NCBI RefSeq assembly: GCF_902859875.1
Contig: NZ_CADIKF010000024.1
Location: forward strand, 42,999-106,998
Reading direction: 5' to 3'
Source of the DNA: Paraburkholderia solisilvae
Lineage (GTDB): Bacteria > Pseudomonadota > Gammaproteobacteria > Burkholderiales > Burkholderiaceae
Length of the DNA stretch: 64,000 bases
The notes under the pieces were generated by a model that saw only the letters and a program-made list of their open reading frames with translations, was not told the origin of the DNA and searched no databases. The position numbers and the translations under genes are program-made. Positions 1 through 10,077 of the stretch are shown piece by piece (the first letter of the stretch is position 1; each line of letters starts with the position of its first letter).

Positions 1-23
1 ATTGCGCGCATGTTAAAGCACGC

Positions 24-1172
24 TCATTTTATACTGCTGAGCTCGCGATAAATCGCGAGCGTTGCCTCTGTCGACTGCCGCGCGCTGAACGCGGTCTCAG
101 CGAGGTAACGCCCATTCGACCCAAACTGCCTGCGTTTGTCCGCATCCAGCACCAGCGTACGCATTGCCTGAGCAAGTGCCTCCGCGTTCTTCACAGGCAC
201 CAGCAAGCCGTTAAAGCCGTTGCGGACGACCTCGCGGCAACCCGGCACATCCGTCGTCACAATCGCCCTGCCGGACGCAGCCGCCTCGAGCAGCACCTTC
301 GGCAACCCTTCGCGGTAAGACGGCAGGCACACAATGTGGCTTTGCGCCATCACCTCCGCCATATCGTCGCGCCATCCCCAGTATTCGATTAAACCTTCCT
401 TGGCCCACGCGTTCAATTCACTCTCTTTCAGTGAAGCGGGGTTTTCAGCATCCGGCTCACCGACTAGCGCAAACCGCGCCGGCACACCTTCGTCGCGCAA
501 TTGCCGCGCGGCGTCCACAAACTCGTAGACGCCCTTATCTCGCAGCATCCGCGCCGGCAGAATGACAAGGCACGGGCCCGCCGCCGGCACATCCACCCGA
601 TATGCCGAAGGATCGACGCCCACACCTCTCACCAGTCTGATCGCCGAGCGTCGCACGAAGCCGCGCTTCACAAGCAATTCACTGTCGTCGGCATTCTGCA
701 GAATCAGCACACCGTGCCTGGAGTTCAGCGAAAACCGCAACAGCACGCTCATTAGCGGCCGCAAGAGCCTTGCCTTCAAACTCGACGACGAAAATACAAA
801 GCCAAGGCCGCCCAATGCGTTCACAATCCCCGGCACGCCAGCCAGCTTGGCCGCTACCGTGCCCAGAATCACCGGCTTCATTGCCACCTGATGCACGATA
901 TCCGGCCGCACGCGCCGGTAGATCCGCCAAAGCCGTAACAAAAACGACATCTCGAGCAACGGATTCAGTCCCGCGCGCTTCAACGGAAAATCGATCAGCC
1001 GAATTCCAGCTCGCCGGATTTCATCACCGTGATCCTTGACACGCGTGACCACCGTTACCTCATAACCCGCCTCAAGCGCCGCACGTGCAAGCGACAAGCG
1101 GTGAGAAACAAAGTACCAATCTTCCGAAACGAAATACAGCAGGTGTGTTTTCTTTTGATGAGCGATGACCAT
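24..1172 (-). CDS. Glycosyltransferase family 4 (GT-B fold), PglA/CapM-like
   Basis: Predicted cytoplasmic, membrane-associated glycosyltransferase that adds one sugar to an undecaprenyl-linked O-unit. The start is placed at the ATG giving MVIAHQKKTH; an in-frame upstream extension to 1205 is alanine-rich and looks non-coding, so the protein is 382 aa, normal for GT4. The N-terminal Rossmann half carries FVSEDWYFVSHR, followed by the VNALGGLGFVF segment typical of PglA/WbpT-type enzymes. The C-terminal half has the nucleotide-sugar motif SYREGLPKVLLEAAASG (the E-x7-E signature) near residue 290. It is the last gene of the minus-strand polysaccharide operon visible here, about 200 nt downstream of the amidotransferase gene. 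The sugar specificity cannot be read from sequence. Confidence 0.88.
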   Translation of the reverse strand: MVIAHQKKTHLLYFVSEDWYFVSHRLSLARAALEAGYEVTVVTRVKDHGDEIRRAGIRLIDFPLKRAGLNPLLEMSFLLRLWRIYRRVRPDIVHQVAMKPVILGTVAAKLAGVPGIVNALGGLGFVFSSSSLKARLLRPLMSVLLRFSLNSRHGVLILQNADDSELLVKRGFVRRSAIRLVRGVGVDPSAYRVDVPAAGPCLVILPARMLRDKGVYEFVDAARQLRDEGVPARFALVGEPDAENPASLKESELNAWAKEGLIEYWGWRDDMAEVMAQSHIVCLPSYREGLPKVLLEAAASGRAIVTTDVPGCREVVRNGFNGLLVPVKNAEALAQAMRTLVLDADKRRQFGSNGRYLAETAFSARQSTEATLAIYRELSSIK

Positions 1173-1373
1173 CGACACTATCCTTCGCGCGGCCGCAGCG
1201 GCCATTCCTTATCGTTTGAATGGCGGTGTGATTCGCTATGCGCTTGCGGTCGCCGGCCCCGGGCGGGCGCCCGCCAAAAGAACTCCCCGGAAAACCGTAC
1301 GATTCGCGCACGGCGCTGCGCATATGACATGCGCGGCGTCGTGCGCGACCTGGCCTGAACCTGGAGGTCGACC

Positions 1374-3374
1374 CTAGGCAGCCAGTCCCTCGCGCGCGGC
1401 AACGCCCGGTGCCGCGACAAGGCTTTCCTTGTAATGCTCGGCCCAAGCCTGGAACATCAGCACGTCCCACAGCAGGTACTGCCAGTTGCGCTCGCCCGAC
1501 TGGTGCTCCGCCCATGCGGTGCGCACCATGTCCGCGTCGAAATAGCCTTCCTGACGCAGCCGGCTCGCATCGAGCAGCGATTCGCCCCACGCGCGCAGCG
1601 GTCCACGCAACCAGCTGTCGATCGGCACGCCAAAACCCATCTTCGGACGCTCGATCAAACTGCGCGGCACATGGCGATACAACACCTGCCGTAGCGGCCA
1701 CTTCGACTGGCCTTCGTGTCGAAGCACATTCAGTGGCAATGTCGAAGCGAATTCGACGAGCCGATGGTCAAGCAGGGGCACACGCGACTCGAGGCTCACC
1801 GCCATCGACGCACGATCGACCTTCGCCAGAATGTCGTCCGGCAGGTAGCTGATCAGGTCGAGGTACATCATTCGCTGAACGAGGTTCGGCAGCGACGGCA
1901 CATCGTCGAGGCCAGTCAGCGCGGTCGGCGGTTCCTGCGAGCCCGGCACGAGCACGGTCGGCTCAGTCCAGTGCGAAACTAGCCGCCGGTACAGTTCCTC
2001 GCCCGTGTTCAGCGTGAGCACACCGGCGAGCTTATGCAGCTTGTCGCCAACGTTGCGGTATTGATAGCGTTGCGGCGCGAGCTTCATCGGCAGCGACAAC
2101 ACCTTGTCCCAACTGCTCGCCGCGACGCACGTCATTGCCGATGCGGCGCCCGAGCGCAGGCCGCGCGGAATACCAGAAAGCTTCGACCACATCCGGTCCG
2201 CAATCGCATAGCGCGAGTACCCGGAAAAGAGTTCATCGCCGCCGTCGCCGGAAAGCGAAACCGTCACATCGCGACGCGCCATCTGCGACACAAGGAACGT
2301 GGGGATCTGCGACGAATCGGCGAACGGTTCGCTGTAAATGTGCGGCAGGCGCGGAATGACATCGAGCGCTTCGTTCGGCGACACATACAGTTCGGTATGC
2401 TGTGTGCCGAGATGCTTGGCCACGGCCTTCGCATGCTCCGCTTCGTTGAATCCCGCCTCGTTGAAACCGATCGAAAAGGTCCGCACCGGCTGGCTGCTCA
2501 TCGACTGCATCACTGCGACGACCGTCGACGAATCAATCCCGCCTGAGAGGAATGCACCCAGCGGCACGTCCGCCATCATCTGGCCTGCGAGCGACTGACG
2601 CAGCAATGCCTCGAGCTGATCGACCGCTTCCTGCGGCGAACCGGCGAACGGTGTCTGCTGGCCTTGCTTCGCAACTTGAGCCGAATCCCAGTAACGCTCG
2701 AACTTCGGCTCGCGACCGCCGCGCGTAAACGTCGCCATATAAGCGGGACGCAGCTTGGCAACGTTGCGGAAAATCGAATACGGCGCGGGGATGTAGTTGT
2801 GACGCATCAGTAACGCAAGCGCGTTCCGATCGATTTCGCCACGCCAATCGGGATGCCGGTAGAACGACGCCATATCCGAGCCGAACACCAGCGTATTGCC
2901 GAGCCAGCCGTAGTAGAGCGGCTTCTCGCCAAGCCGGTCGCGCGCCATCGTCAGCGTGCGCGCCTCGCGATCCCACAGCGCGAACGCGAACATGCCGACG
3001 CTCTTTTCAAGCGCCGTTTTGATGCCCCATGTCGTGATCGCCGCGAGCAGCACTTCGGTATCCGAATGTCCTCGCCATCCATGAGGCCAACCCTGTGCAT
3101 CCAGTTCCTTGCGCAACTGCTCGTAGTTATAGATCTCGCCGTTGAAGACAATCATCCACCGCCCGCAAACGGACGCCATCGGCTGGTGACCGGATTGTGT
3201 GAGATCGACGATTGCCAGTCGGCGATGCGCGAAGGCAACGCCTGCGTCGCCGTCGATCCAGTAGCCGACATCATCGGGGCCGCGATACGTGATCGCGTCC
3301 GACATATGCCGCAGGCGGTCATCCGCTCCGGCCCGCAGGCCGCCCCATTCCACAAAACCGGTCAGTCCGCACAT
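1374..3374 (-). CDS. AsnB-type glutamine-dependent amidotransferase, WbpS-like
   Basis: Two-domain enzyme of 666 aa. The N-terminal class II glutaminase domain begins MCGLTGF, so Cys2 is the nucleophile once Met is removed. The C-terminal synthetase domain has the PP-loop SGGIDSSTVV near residue 278 and SGDGGDELFSGYSRY near 380. Family members normally make asparagine, but AsnB homologues inside O-antigen loci (WbpS of Pseudomonas aeruginosa O6) amidate hexosaminuronic acids. Here it shares an operon with WbpO- and WbpP-type genes that would make UDP-GalNAcA, so amidation of that sugar is the favoured role. This is inferred from context; ordinary asparagine synthase activity is possible. The gene begins one base after the stop of the upstream membrane protein gene, indicating co-transcription. 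Confidence 0.9.
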   Translation of the reverse strand: MCGLTGFVEWGGLRAGADDRLRHMSDAITYRGPDDVGYWIDGDAGVAFAHRRLAIVDLTQSGHQPMASVCGRWMIVFNGEIYNYEQLRKELDAQGWPHGWRGHSDTEVLLAAITTWGIKTALEKSVGMFAFALWDREARTLTMARDRLGEKPLYYGWLGNTLVFGSDMASFYRHPDWRGEIDRNALALLMRHNYIPAPYSIFRNVAKLRPAYMATFTRGGREPKFERYWDSAQVAKQGQQTPFAGSPQEAVDQLEALLRQSLAGQMMADVPLGAFLSGGIDSSTVVAVMQSMSSQPVRTFSIGFNEAGFNEAEHAKAVAKHLGTQHTELYVSPNEALDVIPRLPHIYSEPFADSSQIPTFLVSQMARRDVTVSLSGDGGDELFSGYSRYAIADRMWSKLSGIPRGLRSGAASAMTCVAASSWDKVLSLPMKLAPQRYQYRNVGDKLHKLAGVLTLNTGEELYRRLVSHWTEPTVLVPGSQEPPTALTGLDDVPSLPNLVQRMMYLDLISYLPDDILAKVDRASMAVSLESRVPLLDHRLVEFASTLPLNVLRHEGQSKWPLRQVLYRHVPRSLIERPKMGFGVPIDSWLRGPLRAWGESLLDASRLRQEGYFDADMVRTAWAEHQSGERNWQYLLWDVLMFQAWAEHYKESLVAAPGVAAREGLAA

Positions 3375-3375
3375 T

Positions 3376-5157
3376 TCACTTTCTCACGTCGATACGTCGG
3401 TCAAGGTAGACCCAACTCGCGGCCCACAACAACACGGCCAGTACCAGGCACACGAATTCCGGGTTGATGATGACTTGTCCGGAAAACCGATAAGTTCTGC
3501 CGTTGAGCGCGGGATCGCTGCCGTCGCCCGGCACGAACCAAAGCCACATATTGCGCACGCTATATTGCCCGAAGCCGAGTAGCAGATCCTGATCGCCGCC
3601 GAATTCGTTCGAATATGCGAGCGGGCGGCTGGATTCGGTCAATTGCATATCGCGGTCTACCGTGTTCAGGCGCACCAGCCCTTTGGGCATCGCATCCGGC
3701 AAAATCACATAGTACAGCGGGCCTTCAAGGCCGTTGATGTCTTTGGCCTGCACGTCCAGCCGGTAGTTCTGCAGGTTGTGCGATTGCGCATACAACGCGG
3801 CAAGCGACGCCAGCGCGAGAAGGATGACAGGCACCGCCATCGGCGTCCGGCCGCTCGCTTTCGTCTCGACCGCAGGTGCCGCCTCCGGATCAACGCGCAG
3901 TCCGATCAGCAGCACAACCAGACTTGCGATCAAGGGAACGGCGAGCAACAGGTCATGCGAGAAGAATGCGCCTCCGGCGACAGCGACCGCAGGTGGCAAA
4001 CCTTTGCGCCAGCCGCCGATGCAAAAGATCAATGCGATGAGTAACGGCACGACGACCCAGCCAAAATTGCCGAAGGCTACCATCATCAGCAGTTGCGTAT
4101 TGTGCGGCGCAAGAGAGAAAGCCTTTTCAAGGCCCTGACCGAACGCTGGGCCATGGCGATAGCTCTGCCATGCGCGCTCTAGCAAAATCGCACGAGCCGA
4201 TGCGGAGTTCTCCCGCTCAGCGTCGCTCACCATGCTCGCGGTAATCGCGTTCAGCTTGTCGGACCCGCCGCGCGCCTTTTGCTTCGACTTGACTTCCTGG
4301 AGTGTCTGGACTGCGAACCGCAGACCTTCGAAGGCATTCCCAGTCGCAACGCCAAATGCCGAGTTGTTGATAAAGCCCGCAACCAGCAGGCTGATCGTGA
4401 GCAGCAACGTGATCAGTGTCGGACGAAGCGTCGATTTTAGATAGGTGGCCCGTTGATGCCAGAATGGCTTCAGCAGCGGAATGGTCGACAGGCATACGAG
4501 CGCTCCGATAAACATCGAACTGCGCGATAGCGTCGCGAACACCGCACCGCCGACGAGAACGATGAACGGCACGCGCCAGCGCGGTGTCAACGACCAGATC
4601 GTGCCTGTCCCCCCGATCAGCAATGAGAGCGCTGCGACATTGGGATTCGTCAGCAGCGTCGCGGCACGCCCGAGCGTGTTGGTAAAGCCATCCAAAAAAC
4701 TCGCGTCGAGCAGGCACAACACGCTTAACAATGCGGTCACCGACGCGGCGAACCGGCAGATGCGGCGCGGGTCCGCAAACAAGCCGATTGTCGTGAACAT
4801 CGCGAGCGAGCCAAGACCGACGACGTAGTTCTTTGTGACGTCGCCTGGATGGGCGCGCACAAACAGCAGCGGCGCTATCGCAAGCAGGAAGAACAGCCAC
4901 ACAAACGCGGACCTCTCCTTCATCCAGTAGCGCGTCAACGTCAAACGAGCCAGCAGCACGGCGGCTGCGGCGTACAACAGATAAAACAACGGCGAGAGCA
5001 CCCGCGCGATGGTCGGCAAATACATGCCGACGTAGCTCATCACGCCGGACTGAAACAGCACGAAATAGACGGCCAGCACAAGGTGCGTAGCCGAAACGAT
5101 CAGATGATCCTGCGAGAGAGAATAAGACCGGGTTGGCAGATCCATTCTGTTCAACAT
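3376..5157 (-). CDS. O-antigen polymerase/ligase-like polytopic membrane protein (Wzy candidate)
   Basis: 593-aa inner-membrane protein with roughly a dozen hydrophobic segments spread from residue 20 to 430, a long hydrophilic loop around residues 460-555, and a final membrane segment before a basic tail ending DRRIDVRK. This layout fits the Wzy/WaaL/RfaL superfamily, which has poor sequence conservation and is recognised by topology and context. Position among glycosyltransferases and a flippase supports Wzy polymerase, though ligase cannot be excluded. The ATG at 5157 has the Shine-Dalgarno GGAAGTG just upstream. The gene is almost butted against the amidotransferase gene (1-nt gap). Confidence 0.75.
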   Translation of the reverse strand: MLNRMDLPTRSYSLSQDHLIVSATHLVLAVYFVLFQSGVMSYVGMYLPTIARVLSPLFYLLYAAAAVLLARLTLTRYWMKERSAFVWLFFLLAIAPLLFVRAHPGDVTKNYVVGLGSLAMFTTIGLFADPRRICRFAASVTALLSVLCLLDASFLDGFTNTLGRAATLLTNPNVAALSLLIGGTGTIWSLTPRWRVPFIVLVGGAVFATLSRSSMFIGALVCLSTIPLLKPFWHQRATYLKSTLRPTLITLLLTISLLVAGFINNSAFGVATGNAFEGLRFAVQTLQEVKSKQKARGGSDKLNAITASMVSDAERENSASARAILLERAWQSYRHGPAFGQGLEKAFSLAPHNTQLLMMVAFGNFGWVVVPLLIALIFCIGGWRKGLPPAVAVAGGAFFSHDLLLAVPLIASLVVLLIGLRVDPEAAPAVETKASGRTPMAVPVILLALASLAALYAQSHNLQNYRLDVQAKDINGLEGPLYYVILPDAMPKGLVRLNTVDRDMQLTESSRPLAYSNEFGGDQDLLLGFGQYSVRNMWLWFVPGDGSDPALNGRTYRFSGQVIINPEFVCLVLAVLLWAASWVYLDRRIDVRK

Positions 5158-5278
5158 GTTTCACTTCCAGACTTTGCTTCAACGGTGGGAATGCGATATC
5201 GATTCGTAGAATTTTTGGTTCGAATATCGAGCTCAAAATGCTGCAAATGCGACCCCTTCCGCACTCGGAAAAGTCGAG

Positions 5279-6118
5279 TCAAGAATGCTCTTCAATACGA
5301 CGATAGACATACTCGTCGCATCCAGAACCTAGCAGTCCATGAACCCTCGTCTCCGATGAATGACACAGCAATTTCCTCTCCAACCTGAAGCCAAGCGGGG
5401 TCAATAAAGCGTCGACCTCGGCCGGCAATGCCGACTCATACGGATAACCGCCGAGCCAGTCGTGTATATCTATCTGAAAATCCATCCCGCGCATCGCAGA
5501 ATAGTTACTGATGTATTCATCGACGTCGTAATAGCGGCGCCCGATAAAGCGGAACCAACGTTCATACAGCCTGCGAGCCATGTGTTGGCGCGCCTTGCTC
5601 GTACGCGAATACCAGCGCTTCTCGACCTTCCAGAAGGGGCAGCACCATGTCTTCCGGTACAGCGCAAACGCAAATAGCCCGCCGGGCGCAACCATACCAG
5701 CCGCTTTGGAAAGTGCAAGTTTCATGTCACCCGTGTGATGCAGCACACCCCACGAGTAAACAAGGTCGAAACGTTCACCAGCCAGCGTGGTGTCGATTTC
5801 GAATACGCTGACGAGCCGCGTCTGAAACGGCCCGCCCGGCGCAAATGTCGACAGCGTCTTCTGCGTCGTCGCGACGGAATTCGGATCGATGTCGACCGAC
5901 AATATTTCGCGTACACCGGCCTTCAAGGCAGCGAGACTATGCACACCAGAACCGCAACCAATATCGAGAAAGCGCTTGCCTTCAAGCTGGCCGCCTAGCA
6001 AGCGCTCCAAGCCGGCGCTTGCCTGCTCCAGGTGATGATCGGTAATTGAATTGGCATATTCCGCCCAGTTTTCGCCGAACGCAAAGTGGGTATCGACATC
6101 TTTAAGACTTGCTTTCAA
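5279..6118 (-). CDS. Class I SAM-dependent methyltransferase
   Basis: 279-aa predicted cytoplasmic methyltransferase. The SAM-binding motif I reads DIGCGSG at residues 52-58, the acidic end of strand 2 is SVDIDPNS, and motif IV is DLVYSWGVLHHTGDM. The start is a TTG preceded by a strong Shine-Dalgarno (GGAGGTGA, about five bases away), which decides it over later ATG codons. It lies between a glycosyltransferase gene and the polymerase-like gene. A sugar O-methylation or chain-capping role in the polysaccharide is plausible from context only; the substrate is not readable. Confidence 0.85.
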   Translation of the reverse strand: MKASLKDVDTHFAFGENWAEYANSITDHHLEQASAGLERLLGGQLEGKRFLDIGCGSGVHSLAALKAGVREILSVDIDPNSVATTQKTLSTFAPGGPFQTRLVSVFEIDTTLAGERFDLVYSWGVLHHTGDMKLALSKAAGMVAPGGLFAFALYRKTWCCPFWKVEKRWYSRTSKARQHMARRLYERWFRFIGRRYYDVDEYISNYSAMRGMDFQIDIHDWLGGYPYESALPAEVDALLTPLGFRLERKLLCHSSETRVHGLLGSGCDEYVYRRIEEHS

Positions 6119-6147
6119 TCGTTCACCTCCGCGGGTTGCGCTCGCAG

Positions 6148-7293
6148 TTAGCCATAAATCCTTTCGTAGGACGCAACCATGCTTTCCACCGAAAAACGTT
6201 CCAGCACCCGCTTGCGCCGGTACTGAGAGTCGTTCGTCCCCTGGTGGTCAGGTTGTTGTTGAAGAACATGCTGAAGGCCGCGCATCAGATCATTGGCATT
6301 GCGCGGCGACACCAGCATGCAGCCCGGCATCCCTTCGAGCGCCTCGGGATTGCCACCAACCGACGTAGCGACCACTGGCAGCCCCGCCGCGAGTTTCTCG
6401 AGCAATGCGTTTGAAAAGCCTTCCTCGTGCGACGCCATCACGCCGATGTCCATTGCGCCAAGCAATGACGCGACGTCTTCGCGTCTGCCGAGCCGCACGA
6501 TTTGTTCGTCGATCCCGAGGCGCTTCGACAGCGCATCGAGTTCGGCCCCAATGCCGCGATCTTCGCCGATCAGCACGAGCTTGATATGCGGCCAGTCAGG
6601 ACTCAGTCGTGCGACGGCCTCGATCAGCTCCTTATGCCCTTTGTATGGAATCAGATTCGCGACCGACACGATTGCGATATCCGTGTCGGACAATCCGATG
6701 CTCTTGCGCAAGGCCGCGCGGTCGGTATCCGCCCTCTCATCGCGCAGAAACTCAATACCGTTGTAGATGCATTCAATTTTGGCGGGATCGACCTGATCCC
6801 GTTTAACGACATCCGCCGCGACGGCCTGCGAGTTTGCCGTGATGACCGTCGACAGCCGGTTCGCGAGCCGATCGAAGCGCGCCCACCCGGGCCGCCTCTC
6901 CTGATGCAGGCCCAGCGCGCGGCGCGACGTGATCACCCGTCGCACGCGCGCGAAACGACCAGCCAGTGCTGCCATCAAATTCGTCAGCGGCAGGAAACCA
7001 TGTATTACCTGTGGCTTCCACGTCAATGCAAGAACGCACAGACGGAACTGTGCACGCACCAGCATCAGCACTTTCATCCACGGTGGCGCAGTCGAACGAT
7101 AGCCACCGTCAACGACGCGCACACCCGACGATTCGAGCATCTCGCACAGCGGGCCGGCCTTTTCGAGGCTAAAGAGCTGCACGCTTTTGCCGCGCTTCAC
7201 CAGCTCAACCGCGAGCAATGCCATCTGACGCTCGGCACCTCCCAGATGAAGCGAGCCAATGACAAATAAAACTTTGGTAACTTTTACGCTCAT
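6148..7293 (-). CDS. Glycosyltransferase family 4
   Basis: 381-aa GT-B glycosyltransferase. The N-terminal acceptor domain starts KVLFVIGSLHLGGAERQ, the classic GT4 GGAER signature. The C-terminal donor domain has SVANLIPYKGH and the SHEEGFSNALLEKLAAGLP segment near residue 290, containing the E-x7-E pair. It is separated from the next glycosyltransferase gene by about 30 nt and from the methyltransferase gene by 29 nt, all on the minus strand, so it belongs to the polysaccharide operon. Donor sugar and linkage are unknown. Confidence 0.9.
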   Translation of the reverse strand: MSVKVTKVLFVIGSLHLGGAERQMALLAVELVKRGKSVQLFSLEKAGPLCEMLESSGVRVVDGGYRSTAPPWMKVLMLVRAQFRLCVLALTWKPQVIHGFLPLTNLMAALAGRFARVRRVITSRRALGLHQERRPGWARFDRLANRLSTVITANSQAVAADVVKRDQVDPAKIECIYNGIEFLRDERADTDRAALRKSIGLSDTDIAIVSVANLIPYKGHKELIEAVARLSPDWPHIKLVLIGEDRGIGAELDALSKRLGIDEQIVRLGRREDVASLLGAMDIGVMASHEEGFSNALLEKLAAGLPVVATSVGGNPEALEGMPGCMLVSPRNANDLMRGLQHVLQQQPDHQGTNDSQYRRKRVLERFSVESMVASYERIYG

Positions 7294-7321
7294 AGAAGTT
7301 GCTGTTATGCGCCAGTTCTAC

Positions 7322-8488
7322 TCATTCGCCGGCGCCCGCACGCTTAAAGCGCACATGCTCTTTACCGTCCTGCGCCGCGACCTGGTCGCAGATCGACTGC
7401 CATTGGCCATACACAGTGTCGCCGGTCAGTCGATTGGATATGTCAGTCGCAGCCTCACCCAAGGCAATGCGGAGAGCCGGGTTGTCAGTCAATACGCGCA
7501 GCGCGTCAGCGAATGCAGCGGTATCGTCCGCCGGCACCAGCCAACCGTCATGTCCATGGCGAACCAGGTCCGCCGGGCCGCTATCGCAAGCGAACGCAAC
7601 GCACGCACGTGCACATTGCATGGCCTCGATCAGCACATTTGGAAACCCCTCGTACCGCGAGCTCAACGCGAAGATATCCGCATGCTTGAGCCAGGCATCA
7701 GGGTTGACCTGCAAGCCCGGCAGCAAGAACCGATCGACGATGCCGAGACGCTCCGCAAGACCCGAGAGATTGTAGCGCTCGGGGCCCTCACCGAGAATCA
7801 CGAGAAACCAGCCCTTTTCATGCAAGCCCGAATCGTGATATGCCTGCAACAGGCGGTCGAACCCTTTCTCGACACTCAATCGCCCCATGCCCATCAGAAT
7901 GTTTCCATGGGGCAGGCCAGCAGGCCGGTTATCTGCCACATCACTCGGCCGGCGCACCGCATTCGGCACGATCGCCACTTTGCGTGCCGGCAGCCACGTC
8001 CGCGCCCACGCTGCGACACCCTCAGTCTGTACGACCACGCGTGCCGCAAGCGGATAGCAATAGCGGCGTAGTCGGGTCCACACGCTGCCGATCGAATGGC
8101 GGCGCGGGTCGGTCCGTTCGGAGACGATCACCGGAATGCGTGTGCCGGCGAGCGCAAGCAACACGCGGATATTCGTCATATCAACGAAGCTGATAACGAC
8201 GTCGGCACCGGCAGCGCGCACCATGCGCCGGATCATCCGCAAGCGGCGCAGCATGCCGGCGATCGAAGCGAAGAAACCGCTCGACTCCCACATGATGTCC
8301 ATGCGTACGCGCCGCACATCGGGCGACAAGCTGTAATGATCCGCACGGTCGCCTTCGAGCGTAACGAGCGTGACGGGATAACCTTTCACCGCGAGGAACG
8401 CCGCCAGTTCCGTGATCACCCGCTCCGCGCCCCCCGCGCCAAGGCTCGAAATAACCAGCATCACATGAGGCCGTTCGCTGAACGTCAT
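7322..8488 (-). CDS. Glycosyltransferase family 4
   Basis: 388-aa GT4 enzyme beginning with MLVISSLGAGGAERVITELA, again the GGAER acceptor-loop signature. The C-terminal half has MGRLSVEKGFDRLL and SSRYEGFPNVLIEAM (E-x7-E). Its ATG overlaps the stop of the flippase gene by 4 nt (ATGA), indicating translational coupling. With the other two GT4 genes it gives at least three sugar transfers after the initiating phosphosugar; no initiating WecA/WbpL/WcaJ-type transferase is in the window, so that gene should lie to the left or elsewhere. Confidence 0.9.
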   Translation of the reverse strand: MTFSERPHVMLVISSLGAGGAERVITELAAFLAVKGYPVTLVTLEGDRADHYSLSPDVRRVRMDIMWESSGFFASIAGMLRRLRMIRRMVRAAGADVVISFVDMTNIRVLLALAGTRIPVIVSERTDPRRHSIGSVWTRLRRYCYPLAARVVVQTEGVAAWARTWLPARKVAIVPNAVRRPSDVADNRPAGLPHGNILMGMGRLSVEKGFDRLLQAYHDSGLHEKGWFLVILGEGPERYNLSGLAERLGIVDRFLLPGLQVNPDAWLKHADIFALSSRYEGFPNVLIEAMQCARACVAFACDSGPADLVRHGHDGWLVPADDTAAFADALRVLTDNPALRIALGEAATDISNRLTGDTVYGQWQSICDQVAAQDGKEHVRFKRAGAGE

Positions 8489-9981
8489 GACGCATTCACC
8501 CGCGCGATCCAGTCAAACGCACCCGACAGCTTCACCACCACGGCAAACACACCGACAAACAGCACCGCGCGCAGCCCGAACGCCACTTCCCGCCCGAGCG
8601 GATCGAAATACCCCCGCACCAGCCAGTCGATCACGCACGACGGCACGACCATCGCCACACACAAGGCAGCCGCCCGCGCCCATTCGGGCAAAAAGCCCGC
8701 ATCGCCGAATTTCTTCTTGTACATCGCGAGGAAGTACACCAACACCGCAACCTGCGCGACAAACGGCGCGAGCATCACACCGCGAAGTCCAAGAAACGAT
8801 TGCCCGAAGTAACAGGCCACCGTCGTCGCCACCAGCGACACCAGCGCGGAAATCGATAACAACACCGGCTGCCGCATCGCCTGAAACAGCTTCGCGAAAA
8901 ACGTGGCAAGCGCAAACGGAAACAGCGACAGGCTCAGAATAGTCCACGCGCTATTGACGCTTGCGGCCGTCGCCGCATCGAAACGTCCGCGCCCGAGCAG
9001 CACCATGATGACCGGCTGGCCGAGCATGATCACGCCCGCGACCGCCAGCACCGCAATCAGCATCGTCGCGCGGCCGATGCGGCGGAACAGCTGTTCGATC
9101 TGTTCGCGCTGACCATCCGCGAGCAGGCTCGCGAGATGCGGCAGCAGCACCGTACCGATACCGACAATCAACACCTGCGTAAGCGCACCATGCAGCTTCG
9201 ACGCGTAGCCATAAATCGCGACCGCGCCTTCGCCCAGATGCGAGCAGAACACATTGATCACCACCAGCGTGCCGTTCGAAAACGCGACGGCAGGCAATAT
9301 CGGCAGCGCAAGCTGCAATGTCGACTTCACGTCGTCGCCGGCCGTGCGCCGCCAGGCAAACTCCCACAAGCCCGCGCGCGCGCAGGCCAGTGCGACGACG
9401 ACGAGCTGCGCAATCCAGCCGAGCATCAGCGTCCACACGAGCGTGTCGAGCGTCTTCTGACGCCAGACGAACAGCAGCCCGGCGGAAACGAGCGCATTGA
9501 CGATCGGCGCCGCGGCGGCCGCAACGAAGCGCCCGTGGCAATTGAGGATCAGCCCGAGGTAATCGGAAAACGTGATCAGCACCAGCGACCACGCGATGAT
9601 CTGCAGCGCCGCGTCCGCCTGCACGCGCGTCGACGCTGACGTGGCCGGCACCAGCATCGCGGTGATCGGCTCATTGCCGATCAGCATGATGAGCGACGAC
9701 GCGACCGCAATCGCGACCAGCACGCCGCCCATCGCGGTACGAAACGCAACCGCGGCGACTTCATTCGTATCGCGCCGGCATTCCATATAGCGCCCGACGA
9801 AGCCGACCTGCATCCAGCCGCTGATCACGCCGGCAAGCAGCGTCGGCACGACCAGCGACAGGTTATACGCATCGATCAACGTCGATACACCAAATACCGA
9901 CGCGATAATAGCCGTACGCGCAAATGCGACGATTTGCGACAGCAATGTAAAAACTGAAACGATTCGTGCGTTCTGGATCAA
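8485..9981 (-). CDS. MurJ/MviN-family lipid-linked oligosaccharide flippase (Wzx candidate)
   Basis: 498-aa integral membrane protein with about 14 predicted helices. The N-terminus (SVFTLLSQIVAFARTAIIASVFG) matches the MurJ/MviN branch of the MOP exporter superfamily and not the PST branch used by most Wzx proteins. Inside an O-unit operon, the natural role is translocation of the undecaprenyl-linked repeat unit to the periplasm. The basic housekeeping MurJ would be encoded elsewhere. It overlaps the following glycosyltransferase gene by 4 nt and starts 96 nt after the epimerase gene. Confidence 0.85.
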   Translation of the reverse strand: MIQNARIVSVFTLLSQIVAFARTAIIASVFGVSTLIDAYNLSLVVPTLLAGVISGWMQVGFVGRYMECRRDTNEVAAVAFRTAMGGVLVAIAVASSLIMLIGNEPITAMLVPATSASTRVQADAALQIIAWSLVLITFSDYLGLILNCHGRFVAAAAAPIVNALVSAGLLFVWRQKTLDTLVWTLMLGWIAQLVVVALACARAGLWEFAWRRTAGDDVKSTLQLALPILPAVAFSNGTLVVINVFCSHLGEGAVAIYGYASKLHGALTQVLIVGIGTVLLPHLASLLADGQREQIEQLFRRIGRATMLIAVLAVAGVIMLGQPVIMVLLGRGRFDAATAASVNSAWTILSLSLFPFALATFFAKLFQAMRQPVLLSISALVSLVATTVACYFGQSFLGLRGVMLAPFVAQVAVLVYFLAMYKKKFGDAGFLPEWARAAALCVAMVVPSCVIDWLVRGYFDPLGREVAFGLRAVLFVGVFAVVVKLSGAFDWIARVNAS

Positions 9982-10077
9982 CTGTTACGGCCTCAGGTCG
10001 TACCACCGGGCTGCAGCGGCGCCACAGCCCGGATACTCGAACGAAACGTGCGCGCCGCCAGGCGAGACAAACCGGCG

